Shown: one piece after another, positions 44,231 through 53,172 of the stretch
How positions within the stretch are numbered: position 1 is the stretch's first letter
How the letters are laid out: every line of letters starts with the position of its first letter
Source of the DNA: Acetatifactor muris
GTDB taxonomy: Bacteria; Bacillota; Clostridia; Lachnospirales; Lachnospiraceae
Reading direction: 5' to 3'
Assembly: GCF_024623325.1 (NCBI RefSeq)
Contig: NZ_JANJZD010000003.1
Coordinates: forward strand, 222,382-286,381
Length of the DNA stretch: 64,000 bases
Notes under the pieces: generated by a model
What the model was told of the DNA's origin: nothing
Database searches by the model: none
The model's input: only the letters and a program-made list of their open reading frames with translations
Program-made: the position numbers and the translations under genes

Positions 44231-44416
44231 GAAAAACAGGCGGAGAAGGGGTGGGAGGTTCTTTCCGACAGCACCAAAGGGGTGCCCTTAGCAGAGATGA
44301 AATCCACTGCCTACTGAAACTTGGGAGCGGTACTTTCGCTCCTTAGTTTCTGTTGGCAGTTAGTTCATCGGCGCGTTACCCCTGCCGAGGAAAGAACCTC
44401 CCACCCCTTCTCCGCC
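44231..44416 (-). ncRNA. Structured RNA candidate, copy R (about 186 nt)
   Basis: Minus-strand homologue of copy L. The outer stem is 28 perfect base pairs (44389-44416 with 44239-44266) and runs into TGTTTTT on the minus strand. Conserved unpaired blocks match copy L: GGGGTAACGCGCCG, GAAAGTACC, and CTCTGCTAAGGGCACCCC. The stems differ but still pair: CTGCC/GGCAG for CCTC/GAGG, AAACT/AGTTT for GACT/AGTC, and GGAGC/GCTCC for AAGCGC/GCGCTT. The two copies point toward each other. Confidence 0.7.
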
Positions 44417-44446
44417 GTCCCTCTGCATTAAAGGAAAGCCCTTTGT

Positions 44447-44480
44447 CAGTCCTTGCAGGAATCCTGGACTTTGACGGCAG
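44447..44480. repeat. Inverted copy of the 83-bp repeat core
   Basis: Read on the minus strand, CTGCCGTCAAAGTCCAGGAT followed by TCCTGCAAGGACTG matches the tandem-repeat core at 43837-43872. Each RNA candidate therefore has the same kind of sequence upstream of its 5' end, and the whole block 43837-44480 is one large imperfect palindrome. Confidence 0.65.
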
Positions 44481-44559
44481 ACCCTGTAACCCTTTCCCAC
44501 CTGCTGCATATAATAGTATAACTCTATTTATCTGCGCCTTCCGGCGCATAAGGACAATT

Positions 44560-45840
44560 ATGCCTGATACAAATTTAACAGAAATGCCGAATGAAGAAAA
44601 CGAAGTCGTATCCTATACCGGTTCCATTCGAATCAGCGTAGTTTCCTCCATTGGGATGGTTCCCGTGGAGAATGCTTCCGTCACCATCTCTTACACAGGT
44701 GACCCCGGCTCCCCGCTGGATGTGCTCACCACCGACAGTTCCGGTCAGACTCCCGTCATCCAGCTCCCGGCACCGCCTCTGGATCTGTCACTGCAGCCGG
44801 AAAACGAACAGCAGCCCTATTCTGAATATAATATTGAAGTCACAGCCGAAGGGTATGAACCTGTCCTGATCTCCGGTTCTGAAATTTTTGCAAATGAGCT
44901 TTCCCTGCAGCCTGTCCGTATGAATCCGCTGGCCGCCTCGGAAGAAGATGAAAAAGTGGTCATTATACCGGCTCATACCCTGTTCGGGGATTTCCCCCCT
45001 AAAATACCCGAAGAAGAAATCAAACCCATGGCTGAGACCGGCGAAATCGTCCTGAGCCGGGTGGTCATTCCTGAATATATCATCGTACACGACGGCGTCC
45101 CCGGCGATCCCACCGCCCCCAATTACTGGGTGCGTTATAAAGACTACATCAAAAATGTGGCTTCCTGTGAAATCTATTCCACCTGGCCGGAAAACGCGAT
45201 TTATGCCAATATTCTGGTGATTATGTCTTTCACTCTGAACAGAGTGTATACAGAGTGGTACCGGAACCAGGGCTACAACTTTACCATCACCTCCTCCACA
45301 GCCTATGACCAGAAATGGGTATACGGCAGAAATATTTTCGAGAATATTGATTACCTTGTGGACACGATTTTTGCCAACTATCTGTCCAGACCCGGAGTAC
45401 GCCAGCCCATCTTTACTTCCTACTGCGACGGCAAACGGGTCACCTGTTCCGGATTGAGCCAGTGGGGATCCATGTACCTGGCCAGCGAGGGATATTCTGC
45501 CATTGAAATCATACGGTATTATTACGGGAATGATATGTATATCAACACTGCGGACATCATCTCGGGCGTTCCTTCCTCCTGGCCCGGCTATGATCTGAGT
45601 GTAGGTTCCTCAGGAGAAAAAGTCCGGCAGCTCCAGACCCAGCTGAATCGAATCTCCAGAAATTACCCCGCCATTCCCAGGGTAACCGCAGACGGTATCT
45701 ACGGGCCTGCCACAGCGGAGGCAGTGCGCATCTTCCAGGGTATCTTCAATCTGCCCCAGACCGGTGTCACAGACTATCCCACCTGGTACGAGATCTCAGA
45801 AATCTATGTGGGAGTGACAAGGATTTCAGAACCCGGGTGA
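44560..45840 (+). CDS. SpoIID-like peptidoglycan-binding protein (426 aa)
   Basis: Three parts are visible. Residues 25-130 form a beta-sandwich resembling a carboxypeptidase-regulatory domain (SIRISVVSSIGMVPVENASV; DSSGQTPVIQLPAPP). A central domain (about 170-335) ends in SGLSQWGSMYLASEGYSAIE and IIRYYYG, as in SpoIID/LytB-type amidase-enhancer proteins. A C-terminal peptidoglycan-binding domain 1 follows (VGSSGEKVRQLQTQLNRI; ADGIYGPATAEAVRIFQ). No signal peptide is evident, so release may be by mother-cell lysis or it acts in the forespore envelope. Start at 44560 behind AAGGACAATT; a TATAAT lies at 44509-44514. Function in cortex or wall remodelling is inferred. Confidence 0.8.
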   Translation: MPDTNLTEMPNEENEVVSYTGSIRISVVSSIGMVPVENASVTISYTGDPGSPLDVLTTDSSGQTPVIQLPAPPLDLSLQPENEQQPYSEYNIEVTAEGYEPVLISGSEIFANELSLQPVRMNPLAASEEDEKVVIIPAHTLFGDFPPKIPEEEIKPMAETGEIVLSRVVIPEYIIVHDGVPGDPTAPNYWVRYKDYIKNVASCEIYSTWPENAIYANILVIMSFTLNRVYTEWYRNQGYNFTITSSTAYDQKWVYGRNIFENIDYLVDTIFANYLSRPGVRQPIFTSYCDGKRVTCSGLSQWGSMYLASEGYSAIEIIRYYYGNDMYINTADIISGVPSSWPGYDLSVGSSGEKVRQLQTQLNRISRNYPAIPRVTADGIYGPATAEAVRIFQGIFNLPQTGVTDYPTWYEISEIYVGVTRISEPG

Positions 45841-45959
45841 GCGGAAAGAATATTTCAGCCCTTTCCGGTTCTCCTTACGCACCCTGTGCAAAAATGGGAA
45901 AAGGCCCTTCATCGGTATCCTTTTCCCATTCCTGTGTCGATTATGGTATCTTCCTGTCT

Positions 45960-48137
45960 TTATTTCGCCAGCAGCATCATAATGTCATTGCTTCTGGCAA
46001 CAAATTTTGTCATGGCTTCCGGTGCGAGCGGCGCATGCTGAATCTTCGCCAGATCATAGAGCTGCTGACAGATCATGTCCACATTCTCACCTTCCTGATG
46101 TTCATTCACATACTGTACCAGCGGATGGTTCGCATTGAGAATCAGCGTCTCACCCTCGCTGCCGAAACCGCCCATGTCCATGCCGGGCATGGAGTACATC
46201 TTCATCATGTCCTGCATACGTCTGGATTCCTCGGACAGCGTAATCATGGAAGAAATCTTCTCATCCTTCAGCTTCTCCACTTTCACGGTAAGCTTGTCAT
46301 TGCCCAGAACCTTCTTCATGATTTCGCCCAGTGCCTTCGCCTCTTCCTCCAGCTCCTTCTCAACGTCTTCCGAAGTTTCGGATTTCAGCGCATCTGTCAC
46401 ATCAGCGTCGATTCTCTGGAATTTCACACCCTCATTCTTCGACTCCAGCTGCTGAATGAAGGGCTGATCAATATTGTGAGTCAGAATGACCGCATCCATT
46501 CCGTTATCCCGGAACATCCTGATATACTGGCCCTGCTGCTGTTCATCTGTCACGTAGTAAATGATCTTCTCTTTTTTCTCTTCCCTGTCCTGCTCCTCTG
46601 TGTCGTCTTCATCGGAGACTACCTCAGCTTCCACCTTCTCACCGTTTTCATCTATGGCGCTTCCGGAGGTATCCTTCTCCTCCCCGGTATCGGCAGCGTT
46701 CTTCTCCCCGTCCTCCGCTTTGGTTTCGTCGCCCATGGGCTTCACTTCCAGACACTCCGGCAGAGTCATATATTTTCCATCCAGATTCTTGAACAGAATA
46801 TAATCATTCATTCTCTCGCAGAATTTGTCATCCTTCAGGCAGCCGAACTTGATAAAGGGACTGATGTCATCCCAGTATTTGTCATATTCTTCCTTTTCCG
46901 TCTTACACATACCGGAAAGCTTGTCCGCCACCTTTTTGGAAATGTATTCGGAAATCTTCTTCACAAAGCCATCATTCTGCAGGGCGCTTCTGGACACGTT
47001 CAGAGGCAGATCCGGACAGTCGATGACACCTTTCAGCAGCATCAGAAATTCCGGAATGACTTCCTTGATATTGTCCGCAATGAACACCTGGTTATTATAT
47101 AATTTGATGGTTCCTTCAATGGACTCATACTCCATGTTAATCTTCGGGAAATACAGGATTCCCTTCAGGTTAAACGGATAATCCATGTTCAGGTGAATCC
47201 AGAACAGCGGCTCCTTATAATCATGAAATACCTTGCGGTAAAATTCCAGATACTCCTCTCTGGTACAGTCGTTGGTATGCTTTGTCCAGAGCGGTGTCGT
47301 CTCGTTTACCAGCTCAGGGCGCTTCTTAATCTTCAGCTTAACCGGTTCCGGCTCCTTCTCTTCCTCTTCTTCCCCGGTCTCCGCTTCCGTATCTTCGGCA
47401 TCCGCCTTTTCTTCTTTCTTCTCTTCCTTCTTCTCAGGCTCAATTACCTCCAGCACTTCATCATCTTCAAGCTTCTCGTCTTCTTTGATGATTTGCGTCT
47501 CTGTGGTATTCGCTTTGGAAAGGTAAATCTCCGTGGGCATAAAGGAACAATACTTCTTCACAACCTCCCGGGCCTTGTATTCATTACAGAACTCCAGGCA
47601 GTCCTCATTCAGAAACAGCGTAATGGAAGTACCTACCTCGGTCCTGTCCCCTTCTTCCATGGTATACTCGGTTCCGCCATCACATTCCCAGTGAACCGCC
47701 TTCGCGCCTTCTCTGTAGGAAAGCGTGTCAATATGCACTTCGTCTGCCACCATGAAAGCAGAGTAGAATCCCAGGCCGAAATGCCCGATAATCTGGTCTG
47801 CATTACTCTTGTCCTTATATTTCTCAATAAAATCTGCAGCACCGGAGAACGCAATCTGATTAATATACTCCTCCACTTCGTCCGCAGTCATTCCCAGACC
47901 ATTGTCCGTAAAGGTCAGGGTCTTCTTCTCCGGATTCACCACCACATCTATCCGGGCCTTATACCCTTCCGGCAGCGTATATTCCCCCATCATATCCAGC
48001 TTCTTCAGCTTTGTCACAGCATCGCAGCCGTTGGAAATCAGCTCCCTGTAAAAGATATCGTGGTCGGAGTACAGCCACTTTTTGATAATCGGAAAAATGT
48101 TTTCACTGTTGATAGATAAATTACCGCTCTTCGCCAT
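45960..48137 (-). CDS. htpG: Hsp90 chaperone HtpG with charged linker inserts (725 aa)
   Basis: The N-terminal GHKL ATPase is intact (ELISNGCDAVTKL, FTDNGLGMTADEV, HFGLGFYSAFMVAD), followed by middle and dimerisation domains (NVSRSALQNDGFV; HPLVQYVNEHQ). Two highly charged inserts stand out. One lies between N and middle domains (about 209-272, E/K runs such as EKKEEKKEEKADAEDTEAET). The other is in the middle/C region (about 467-523). With these the protein is about 100 residues longer than E. coli HtpG (624). The first insert sits where eukaryotic Hsp90 has its acidic linker. Start at 48135-48137. A CIRCE element lies upstream. Confidence 0.95.
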   Translation of the reverse strand: MAKSGNLSINSENIFPIIKKWLYSDHDIFYRELISNGCDAVTKLKKLDMMGEYTLPEGYKARIDVVVNPEKKTLTFTDNGLGMTADEVEEYINQIAFSGAADFIEKYKDKSNADQIIGHFGLGFYSAFMVADEVHIDTLSYREGAKAVHWECDGGTEYTMEEGDRTEVGTSITLFLNEDCLEFCNEYKAREVVKKYCSFMPTEIYLSKANTTETQIIKEDEKLEDDEVLEVIEPEKKEEKKEEKADAEDTEAETGEEEEEKEPEPVKLKIKKRPELVNETTPLWTKHTNDCTREEYLEFYRKVFHDYKEPLFWIHLNMDYPFNLKGILYFPKINMEYESIEGTIKLYNNQVFIADNIKEVIPEFLMLLKGVIDCPDLPLNVSRSALQNDGFVKKISEYISKKVADKLSGMCKTEKEEYDKYWDDISPFIKFGCLKDDKFCERMNDYILFKNLDGKYMTLPECLEVKPMGDETKAEDGEKNAADTGEEKDTSGSAIDENGEKVEAEVVSDEDDTEEQDREEKKEKIIYYVTDEQQQGQYIRMFRDNGMDAVILTHNIDQPFIQQLESKNEGVKFQRIDADVTDALKSETSEDVEKELEEEAKALGEIMKKVLGNDKLTVKVEKLKDEKISSMITLSEESRRMQDMMKMYSMPGMDMGGFGSEGETLILNANHPLVQYVNEHQEGENVDMICQQLYDLAKIQHAPLAPEAMTKFVARSNDIMMLLAK

Positions 48138-48238
48138 TTTACAACATCCCTTTCTGTATAATCTCTGAAACAAATGCAACGGTTCCGCTTTCTGCCTGAA
48201 CTGTTACATCAAAACCTGGTCGATTCACCCTGACACAT

Positions 48239-48267
48239 AGTTTAAGACTGACTTATCCAAAAGTCAA
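48239..48267 (-). promoter_or_regulatory. Promoter of htpG
   Basis: Minus-strand TTGACT (48262-48267) and TAAACT (48239-48244) with a 17-bp spacer, 100 bp before the start. The CIRCE operator begins 7 bp upstream of the -35. Confidence 0.7.
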
Positions 48268-48274
48268 GGCAAAA

Positions 48275-48301
48275 TTAGCACTCATTTTAACTGAGTGCTA
48301 A
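48275..48301 (-). promoter_or_regulatory. CIRCE operator upstream of htpG
   Basis: Perfect TTAGCACTC-N9-GAGTGCTAA, identical in both arms to the groES operator but with a different spacer. It indicates HrcA control of htpG. In Bacillus subtilis htpG is a class III heat-shock gene without CIRCE, so this is a different wiring. Placement just above the -35 is unusual for a repressor site. Confidence 0.95.
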
Positions 48302-48312
48302 TAATCACATTG

Positions 48313-48335
48313 AAAAGCCCGTAAAATGGGCTTTT
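48313..48335. terminator. Terminator after the PrsA-like gene
   Basis: Stem AAAAGCCC/GGGCTTTT with a 7-nt loop. T-runs occur on both strands, and it lies 60 bp after the stop of the minus-strand foldase gene and next to the htpG CIRCE. Confidence 0.85.
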
Positions 48336-48395
48336 TTCGCTTTCTAAAATTTTTCTAAACTGCTTCGAAATAAAACCAGTCAGCTCACAAAGCTT

Positions 48396-49457
48396 TTATT
48401 CCGGGAAATATTTCGCATAGATATCGAAAAAATCAGCTGTAGTTACCTGGTCGTCATGCAGCAGGGCAAGTTCTTCCCACAGTTTTGCATTCAGCTGTCG
48501 GGCCAGCGTCTCCACAAAGGCATCATACTCCTGTCCGAACACCTCTCTTCTCCGCTCTTCCACAATAGCCAGCTTATTCAAATCCGTCTGTTCCCTGTCA
48601 AAAGTGCTGATACATTTGATAATATGATAGCCGTCTGTGGTCTCAATTACCTCACTGATTTCTCCTGTTTCAAGAGAAAAAGCCGCCTCCTCAAAATCAG
48701 CCTCCGTCTCCCCCTTGCCGAAAGACAGGGTAATCGAAGCATCTTCACTGTAGCGGGATGCAAGCTCCACAAAATCGGCTTCCCCTCCCTTCGCTTCTCC
48801 GCACACTTCCACGGCCTTATCATAGACTGTCCGCTTCATTTCATCGGAATACTCAACTCTGTTCCCGGCGCCGTCAACGGTACTGGTACGAAACAGAATC
48901 TGCTGTACAGTGATGGTGCGCGCCTCGTCATCGCTGATTTCCGGGTTGACATCCTGAATGATGTAACGATATACTTTGTCTGCCAGAGCGTATTCCCGGT
49001 AAAGCTTTTCTATCGTATCAGCATTCACACCCATGAGTTCCTGTTCCCTCTCACTCAGGGAAGTAAAATATTCCTCTGCCGCCTGTTCCACCTGTCTGCT
49101 TTCCGTCTCGTCCAGTTCCACTTCCCGTTTTCCGGCCAGAAGGTACATGGTCTTAATCTGAGCCGTTTTCGCCAGCACTGTCTCCTTTACATTCTCCTCC
49201 AGTGTGACTCCGTCCAGAGAGACATTCCATACCTCGGGGCCGTAGACGCTTTCATACTGATTCTGCGTATTGGTCAGATAGACCATCAGCTCCGGCGTGG
49301 TGCAGACCGCATCCCCGATGCGGAAGACTTCGTCCTTTCCCAGTCCGGTGGTAAAGACCACCTTCGCCCCGCCGTCCTCTCCGCAGGCAGTCAGCAGCAT
49401 CAGCACAAGTAACAGGCATCCGCATTTCTCACAAATATTCAAAAACTTTCTGTTCAT
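48396..49457 (-). CDS. PrsA/SurA-like peptidyl-prolyl isomerase lipoprotein (353 aa)
   Basis: Lipoprotein signal with lipobox LTAC (about Cys25). A helical chaperone region with a SurA-like N-domain (TPELMVYLTNTQNQYESVYG) is followed by a parvulin domain: ITVQQILFRTSTVDG, FVELASRYSEDASI, and TGEISEVIETTDGYHIIKCI. Extracytoplasmic foldase assisting secreted proteins. Start chosen at 49455-49457, where the signal sequence begins. Separate from ilvE upstream by 55 bp, possibly cotranscribed, and ended by the bidirectional terminator. Confidence 0.88.
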   Translation of the reverse strand: MNRKFLNICEKCGCLLLVLMLLTACGEDGGAKVVFTTGLGKDEVFRIGDAVCTTPELMVYLTNTQNQYESVYGPEVWNVSLDGVTLEENVKETVLAKTAQIKTMYLLAGKREVELDETESRQVEQAAEEYFTSLSEREQELMGVNADTIEKLYREYALADKVYRYIIQDVNPEISDDEARTITVQQILFRTSTVDGAGNRVEYSDEMKRTVYDKAVEVCGEAKGGEADFVELASRYSEDASITLSFGKGETEADFEEAAFSLETGEISEVIETTDGYHIIKCISTFDREQTDLNKLAIVEERRREVFGQEYDAFVETLARQLNAKLWEELALLHDDQVTTADFFDIYAKYFPE

Positions 49458-49512
49458 ATCCCGCCTTACTTCCAAACTGACATTATCGCCTGCTTCCCTT
49501 CCGGGCGGAATT

Positions 49513-50538
49513 TCACTGAATCACATGAATCCAGCCTTCGGGAGCTTCGATTCTGCCCATCTGAATCCCCGTCAGGGTATCGTAAAGCTTCTTTGTGACA
49601 GGCCCCATCTGCGTCATTCCGCTGGGAAGGCATATCTCCTTACCATGATCAACAATCTTTCCTACAGGAGAAATCACTGCCGCCGTGCCGCACAGACCGC
49701 ACTCTGCAAAATCCTTTACCTCCTCCAGGAATACTTCTCTCTCCTCCACTTCCAGCCCCAGATATTCCTTCGCCACATGCACGAGAGAACGTCTGGTGAT
49801 AGAAGGCAGAATGCTGTCTGACCTGGGGGTAACCACCCTGCCATCTCTGGTCACAAACAGGAAATTGGCCCCTCCGGTCTCCTCCACCTTCGTGCGCGTG
49901 CCGGGATCAAGGTACATATTCTCATCATAGCCTTCCGCGTGGGCTGTCACAATGGCATGCAGGCTCATGGCATAGTTCAGACCTGCCTTGATATTTCCCG
50001 TTCCGTGAGGCGCCGCCCGGTCAAAATCGCTGACACGAATGGTCAGAGGCTTCACACCTCCCTTGAAATAAGGACCCACAGGGGTACATAAAATCCTGAA
50101 CTGATACACATCCGCAGGCTTCACGCCGATAACCGGGTTGAATCCGAACATATAGGGGCGGATATACAGGGTTGCCCCACTGCCGTAAGGCGGCACATAA
50201 GCGGCATTTGCCTCCACCACCTTCGTCACGGCATCCACAAAGCGTTCCTTCGGAAATACCGGCATCTCAAGACGCTTTGCGGAGGACTCCATCCTCTCTG
50301 CATTCAAATCCGGCCGGAAAGCCACGATATGTCCGTCCTCTGTGGTATAGGCCTTCAGTCCCTCGAATATGGTCTGCGCATACTGCAGCACTCCCGCACA
50401 CTCGTTTAAAACCACATTGGCGTCCTCTGTCAGCACGCCTTCATCCCATGCCCCATCCTTAAAAAAGGAAACATATCGTTTGTCTGTCTGAATATATCCG
50501 AATCCGATATTACCCCAATCTATGTTTTTCTTTTCCAT
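49513..50538 (-). CDS. ilvE: Branched-chain amino acid aminotransferase (341 aa)
   Basis: Fold-type IV PLP enzyme of the longer BCAT subgroup. QYAQTIFEGLKAYTTEDG, FRPDLNAERMESSAKRL, PHGTGNIKAGLNYAMSL (with the PLP lysine) and EETGGANFLFVTRDGRVVTP are in order. It interconverts valine, leucine and isoleucine with their 2-oxoacids. Own promoter just above; no BCAA biosynthetic genes adjoin and no T-box leader is seen. Confidence 0.95.
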   Translation of the reverse strand: MEKKNIDWGNIGFGYIQTDKRYVSFFKDGAWDEGVLTEDANVVLNECAGVLQYAQTIFEGLKAYTTEDGHIVAFRPDLNAERMESSAKRLEMPVFPKERFVDAVTKVVEANAAYVPPYGSGATLYIRPYMFGFNPVIGVKPADVYQFRILCTPVGPYFKGGVKPLTIRVSDFDRAAPHGTGNIKAGLNYAMSLHAIVTAHAEGYDENMYLDPGTRTKVEETGGANFLFVTRDGRVVTPRSDSILPSITRRSLVHVAKEYLGLEVEEREVFLEEVKDFAECGLCGTAAVISPVGKIVDHGKEICLPSGMTQMGPVTKKLYDTLTGIQMGRIEAPEGWIHVIQ

Positions 50539-50633
50539 TGCCGTTCCCTTCTTTCCTGTGTTTATCGTAAAATTACTCCCGCCTCTCCCCTTCCGAATCG
50601 TAATCCGTCCGGCATTCCGTGGGAGTTGGTAAC

Positions 50634-50662
50634 ATTATTATCCTTTTCCCGTAAAAAGTCAA
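50634..50662 (-). promoter_or_regulatory. Promoter of ilvE
   Basis: Minus-strand TTGACT (50657-50662) with AATAAT at 17 bp (50634-50639). It starts only 12 bp after the folA stop codon, so the folA and ilvE units are closely packed. Confidence 0.55.
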
Positions 50663-50673
50663 TATATCCGGTT

Positions 50674-51165
50674 TTATTTTCTCCTCTCATAGCGGAAAAA
50701 GGTATAGGGAATGTCAAAGTAAGTCTGTTCGTCGCTCTCCGCCGTAATCCTCCAGCCGGAGTCTCTGTCCAGATCAGGGAAATATGCATCCGCTTCATAA
50801 ATATGGTCGATTTTCGTAATATGCGCCGTGTCGCACCAGGGCAGAAGCTGGCGGTAAATGCTCTCTCCGCCGATACAGTAGACATCCTGCGTCGGATAGG
50901 GCTCCAGCACCTGTCTCAGCTCCTCCAGGGAATGAACCGTCACAGCTCCTTTCACCCGAAAGGCCGCGTCCCTGGAAAGAACAATGTTTGTTCTGCCCTG
51001 CAAAGGCATGCCCTGGGGAAAGGTCTGCAGGGTCTTTCGTCCGAAGACGACGACTTTCCCCATGGTCTCCTCACGGAAAAATTTATGGTCGTTTGGTATG
51101 CTGACAAGCAGGCGGCCTTTTCTGCCGATTGCCCAGTTTCTGTCCGCTGCCGCTATGATATTCAT
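50674..51165 (-). CDS. folA: Dihydrofolate reductase (163 aa)
   Basis: NADPH-dependent reduction of dihydrofolate. MNIIAAADRNWAIGRKGRLL is the N-terminal strand and Met20-like loop. GKVVVFGRKTLQTFP and VYCIGGESIYRQLLPWCDTA bind NADPH. Trimethoprim-type target. The start is the ATG at 51163-51165, downstream of GGGGAGGG. It follows the beta-CASP hydrolase gene by 109 bp in the same orientation; thyA is not in the window. Confidence 0.95.
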   Translation of the reverse strand: MNIIAAADRNWAIGRKGRLLVSIPNDHKFFREETMGKVVVFGRKTLQTFPQGMPLQGRTNIVLSRDAAFRVKGAVTVHSLEELRQVLEPYPTQDVYCIGGESIYRQLLPWCDTAHITKIDHIYEADAYFPDLDRDSGWRITAESDEQTYFDIPYTFFRYERRK

Positions 51166-51274
51166 AAATATACTTTCCCTCCCCGCAGGTGTTCGTTTCA
51201 TCTGCAGGTCCCGGCCTTTTGAAATTCAGGTTCTCAAGTCCTGCAATGTTGATATCCTGTTGAAACAACAGTCG

Positions 51275-52876
51275 TTACAGCTCCCACTTATCACAGAGCG
51301 AGTTAATCTGGTCGGCAAATTTCGCCATATCCTTATTCGGCATACCGTCGATTCCCCTGACCATGTTAAGCAGCCGCTGCGCCGCCGCAAGCAGTCTGGC
51401 ATAGACATTGGAAACGACGCTCTTCGCCTTCTTCTTCACAGGCACAGGCCTTGCCTCATATTCCAGCTTACCGGAGAGCAGGTCAAAAACGGTCCCGCTG
51501 TACGGCGCGTATGTGCTCTGACCGTACTCAAGCTTCAGACATTCCGCGAAACCGGCACATACACTGTCCTCGCCATGGACCACGAACACCTTTTTCGGCT
51601 TCTCCTCGAAGCCGCAGAGCCATTCGATCAGCCCGTTTTTGTCCGCATGACCGCTCATGCCCACCAGCTTTTTAATCTCCGCCCGTACCTGAATGGACTC
51701 ACCGAAAAGCTTCACCTCGTCGATTCCGTCCACAAGCAGTCTGCCCAGCGTTCCCACCGCCTGATACCCCACAAACAGAATGGTACATTCCGGTCTCCAG
51801 AGGTTATGCTTCAGATGATGCCGGATACGTCCGGCATCGCACATTCCGGAAGCGGAAATGATGACTTTCGGCGTCTCGTTAAAGTTGATTTCCCTGGATT
51901 CCTCGCTGGTAATGGCAAGCTTTAACCCCGGGAAGGAAATGGGATTGATACCTGCCTGGACCAGATACAAAGCCTCTCCGGCAAAACATTCCATCCGATT
52001 GTCCTGGAAGATGCCCGTGGCCTCCACCGCCAGCGGACTGTCCACATACACCGGAAAATTCTCATGTCCCTTCACCAGCCGCTGCGCCTTGATCTTCCGC
52101 AGGAAAAAGAGCAGCTCCTGGGTCCGGCCCACCGCAAAAGAGGGAATCACCACATTACCGCCTCTGTCAAAGGTTTCCTTCAGAATGGCGGCCAGCTCAT
52201 GCACATAATCCGGCCGCTCCGCCCCGTGAAGTCTGTCTCCGTAAGTGGATTCCATCACCACATAGTCCGCTTCTTTCGTTGGAATCGGACTGTGCAGCAG
52301 AGGCTGGTTCTTATTGCCGATGTCTCCGGAAAAAACGATCTTCTTCGTCTCATTCTCCTCCGTCAGCCATACTTCTATACTGGAAGATCCCAGCAGATGG
52401 CCGATATCCGTAAAGCGAATGGTCACACCGTCACATACCTTCACTTCCGTGCCGTAATGGCAGGGGACAAGTCTCTTGATCACACCTTCCGCGTCCTCCA
52501 TGGTGTACAGAGGCTCCTCGGCGGTAAGCGCCACGCTTCTCTTCGCCTTCCGGTTCTTCCACTCAGCTTCCATCATCTGAATGTGAGCGCAGTCGCGAAG
52601 CATAATGCTGCATAGATCTGCTGTGGCATCCGTGGCATATACCTGTCCCCGGAAGCCCTTTGCATACAAAAGAGGCAGCAATCCCGTGTGGTCAATATGC
52701 GCATGTGTCAGAAATACATAGTCAATCAGCGATTCATCCACCGGGAGAGGTACATTCTCGAAGACATTCACGCCCTGCTCCATACCACAGTCCACTAACA
52801 TGTGTTTTCCTGCCGCCTCCAGATAATGACAGCTTCCTGTCACCTCGTGGGCCGCTCCGACAAAAATCATCTTCAT
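51275..52876 (-). CDS. Metallo-beta-lactamase fold beta-CASP hydrolase (533 aa)
   Basis: MIFVGAAHEVTGSCHYLEA opens an MBL fold with the metal motif LTHAHIDHTGLLPLL. Further metal ligands lie in DIGHLLGSSSIEVW and FSGDIG. The beta-CASP insert (VVIPSFAVGRTQELLFFLRK) and RMBL domain (VGMSGHADKNGLIEWL, VVHGE) complete it. This is the architecture of CPSF73-like RNA-processing nucleases; bacterial members of this length (about 530) are mostly uncharacterised. Start at 52874-52876 behind AGGAGGGAAAAGGG, not the longer frame. A Lys/Arg-rich C-terminal extension of about 75 residues may bind nucleic acid. Confidence 0.9.
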   Translation of the reverse strand: MKMIFVGAAHEVTGSCHYLEAAGKHMLVDCGMEQGVNVFENVPLPVDESLIDYVFLTHAHIDHTGLLPLLYAKGFRGQVYATDATADLCSIMLRDCAHIQMMEAEWKNRKAKRSVALTAEEPLYTMEDAEGVIKRLVPCHYGTEVKVCDGVTIRFTDIGHLLGSSSIEVWLTEENETKKIVFSGDIGNKNQPLLHSPIPTKEADYVVMESTYGDRLHGAERPDYVHELAAILKETFDRGGNVVIPSFAVGRTQELLFFLRKIKAQRLVKGHENFPVYVDSPLAVEATGIFQDNRMECFAGEALYLVQAGINPISFPGLKLAITSEESREINFNETPKVIISASGMCDAGRIRHHLKHNLWRPECTILFVGYQAVGTLGRLLVDGIDEVKLFGESIQVRAEIKKLVGMSGHADKNGLIEWLCGFEEKPKKVFVVHGEDSVCAGFAECLKLEYGQSTYAPYSGTVFDLLSGKLEYEARPVPVKKKAKSVVSNVYARLLAAAQRLLNMVRGIDGMPNKDMAKFADQINSLCDKWEL

Positions 52877-53172
52877 CCCTTTTCCCTCCTGTTCTCGCTG
52901 TTCCAGCTCCGTAATTAACCGTCCCGGGACGATTGCTGTACTCAGTTCCGCTTCTGCTTTCACAGAACCGTCTCCTAAATTAATTTTATACGATACTGCC
53001 CGGGAACGCAATGATTTTATTCGGCAAAGTGCTGTCCTTTGTGTTCTTTTTTCCGGCGAAATCTTTATCTGCATTTTGGGCATGGCTTTTTGCGGCAAAA
53101 TACGGTATAATGGCAAAATAAACTATGGCGGAGCTGTTTCGGGAAAGCCGGACACAACATGAAAGGACGCTC

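Noticed and set aside
43934..44416. MITE or insertion sequence as explanation of the nested inverted repeats
   Set aside because: Outer repeats alone would fit a MITE, but the internal stems also change on both sides while the loops stay constant, and no target duplication is visible. It stays possible that the unit once moved as an element.
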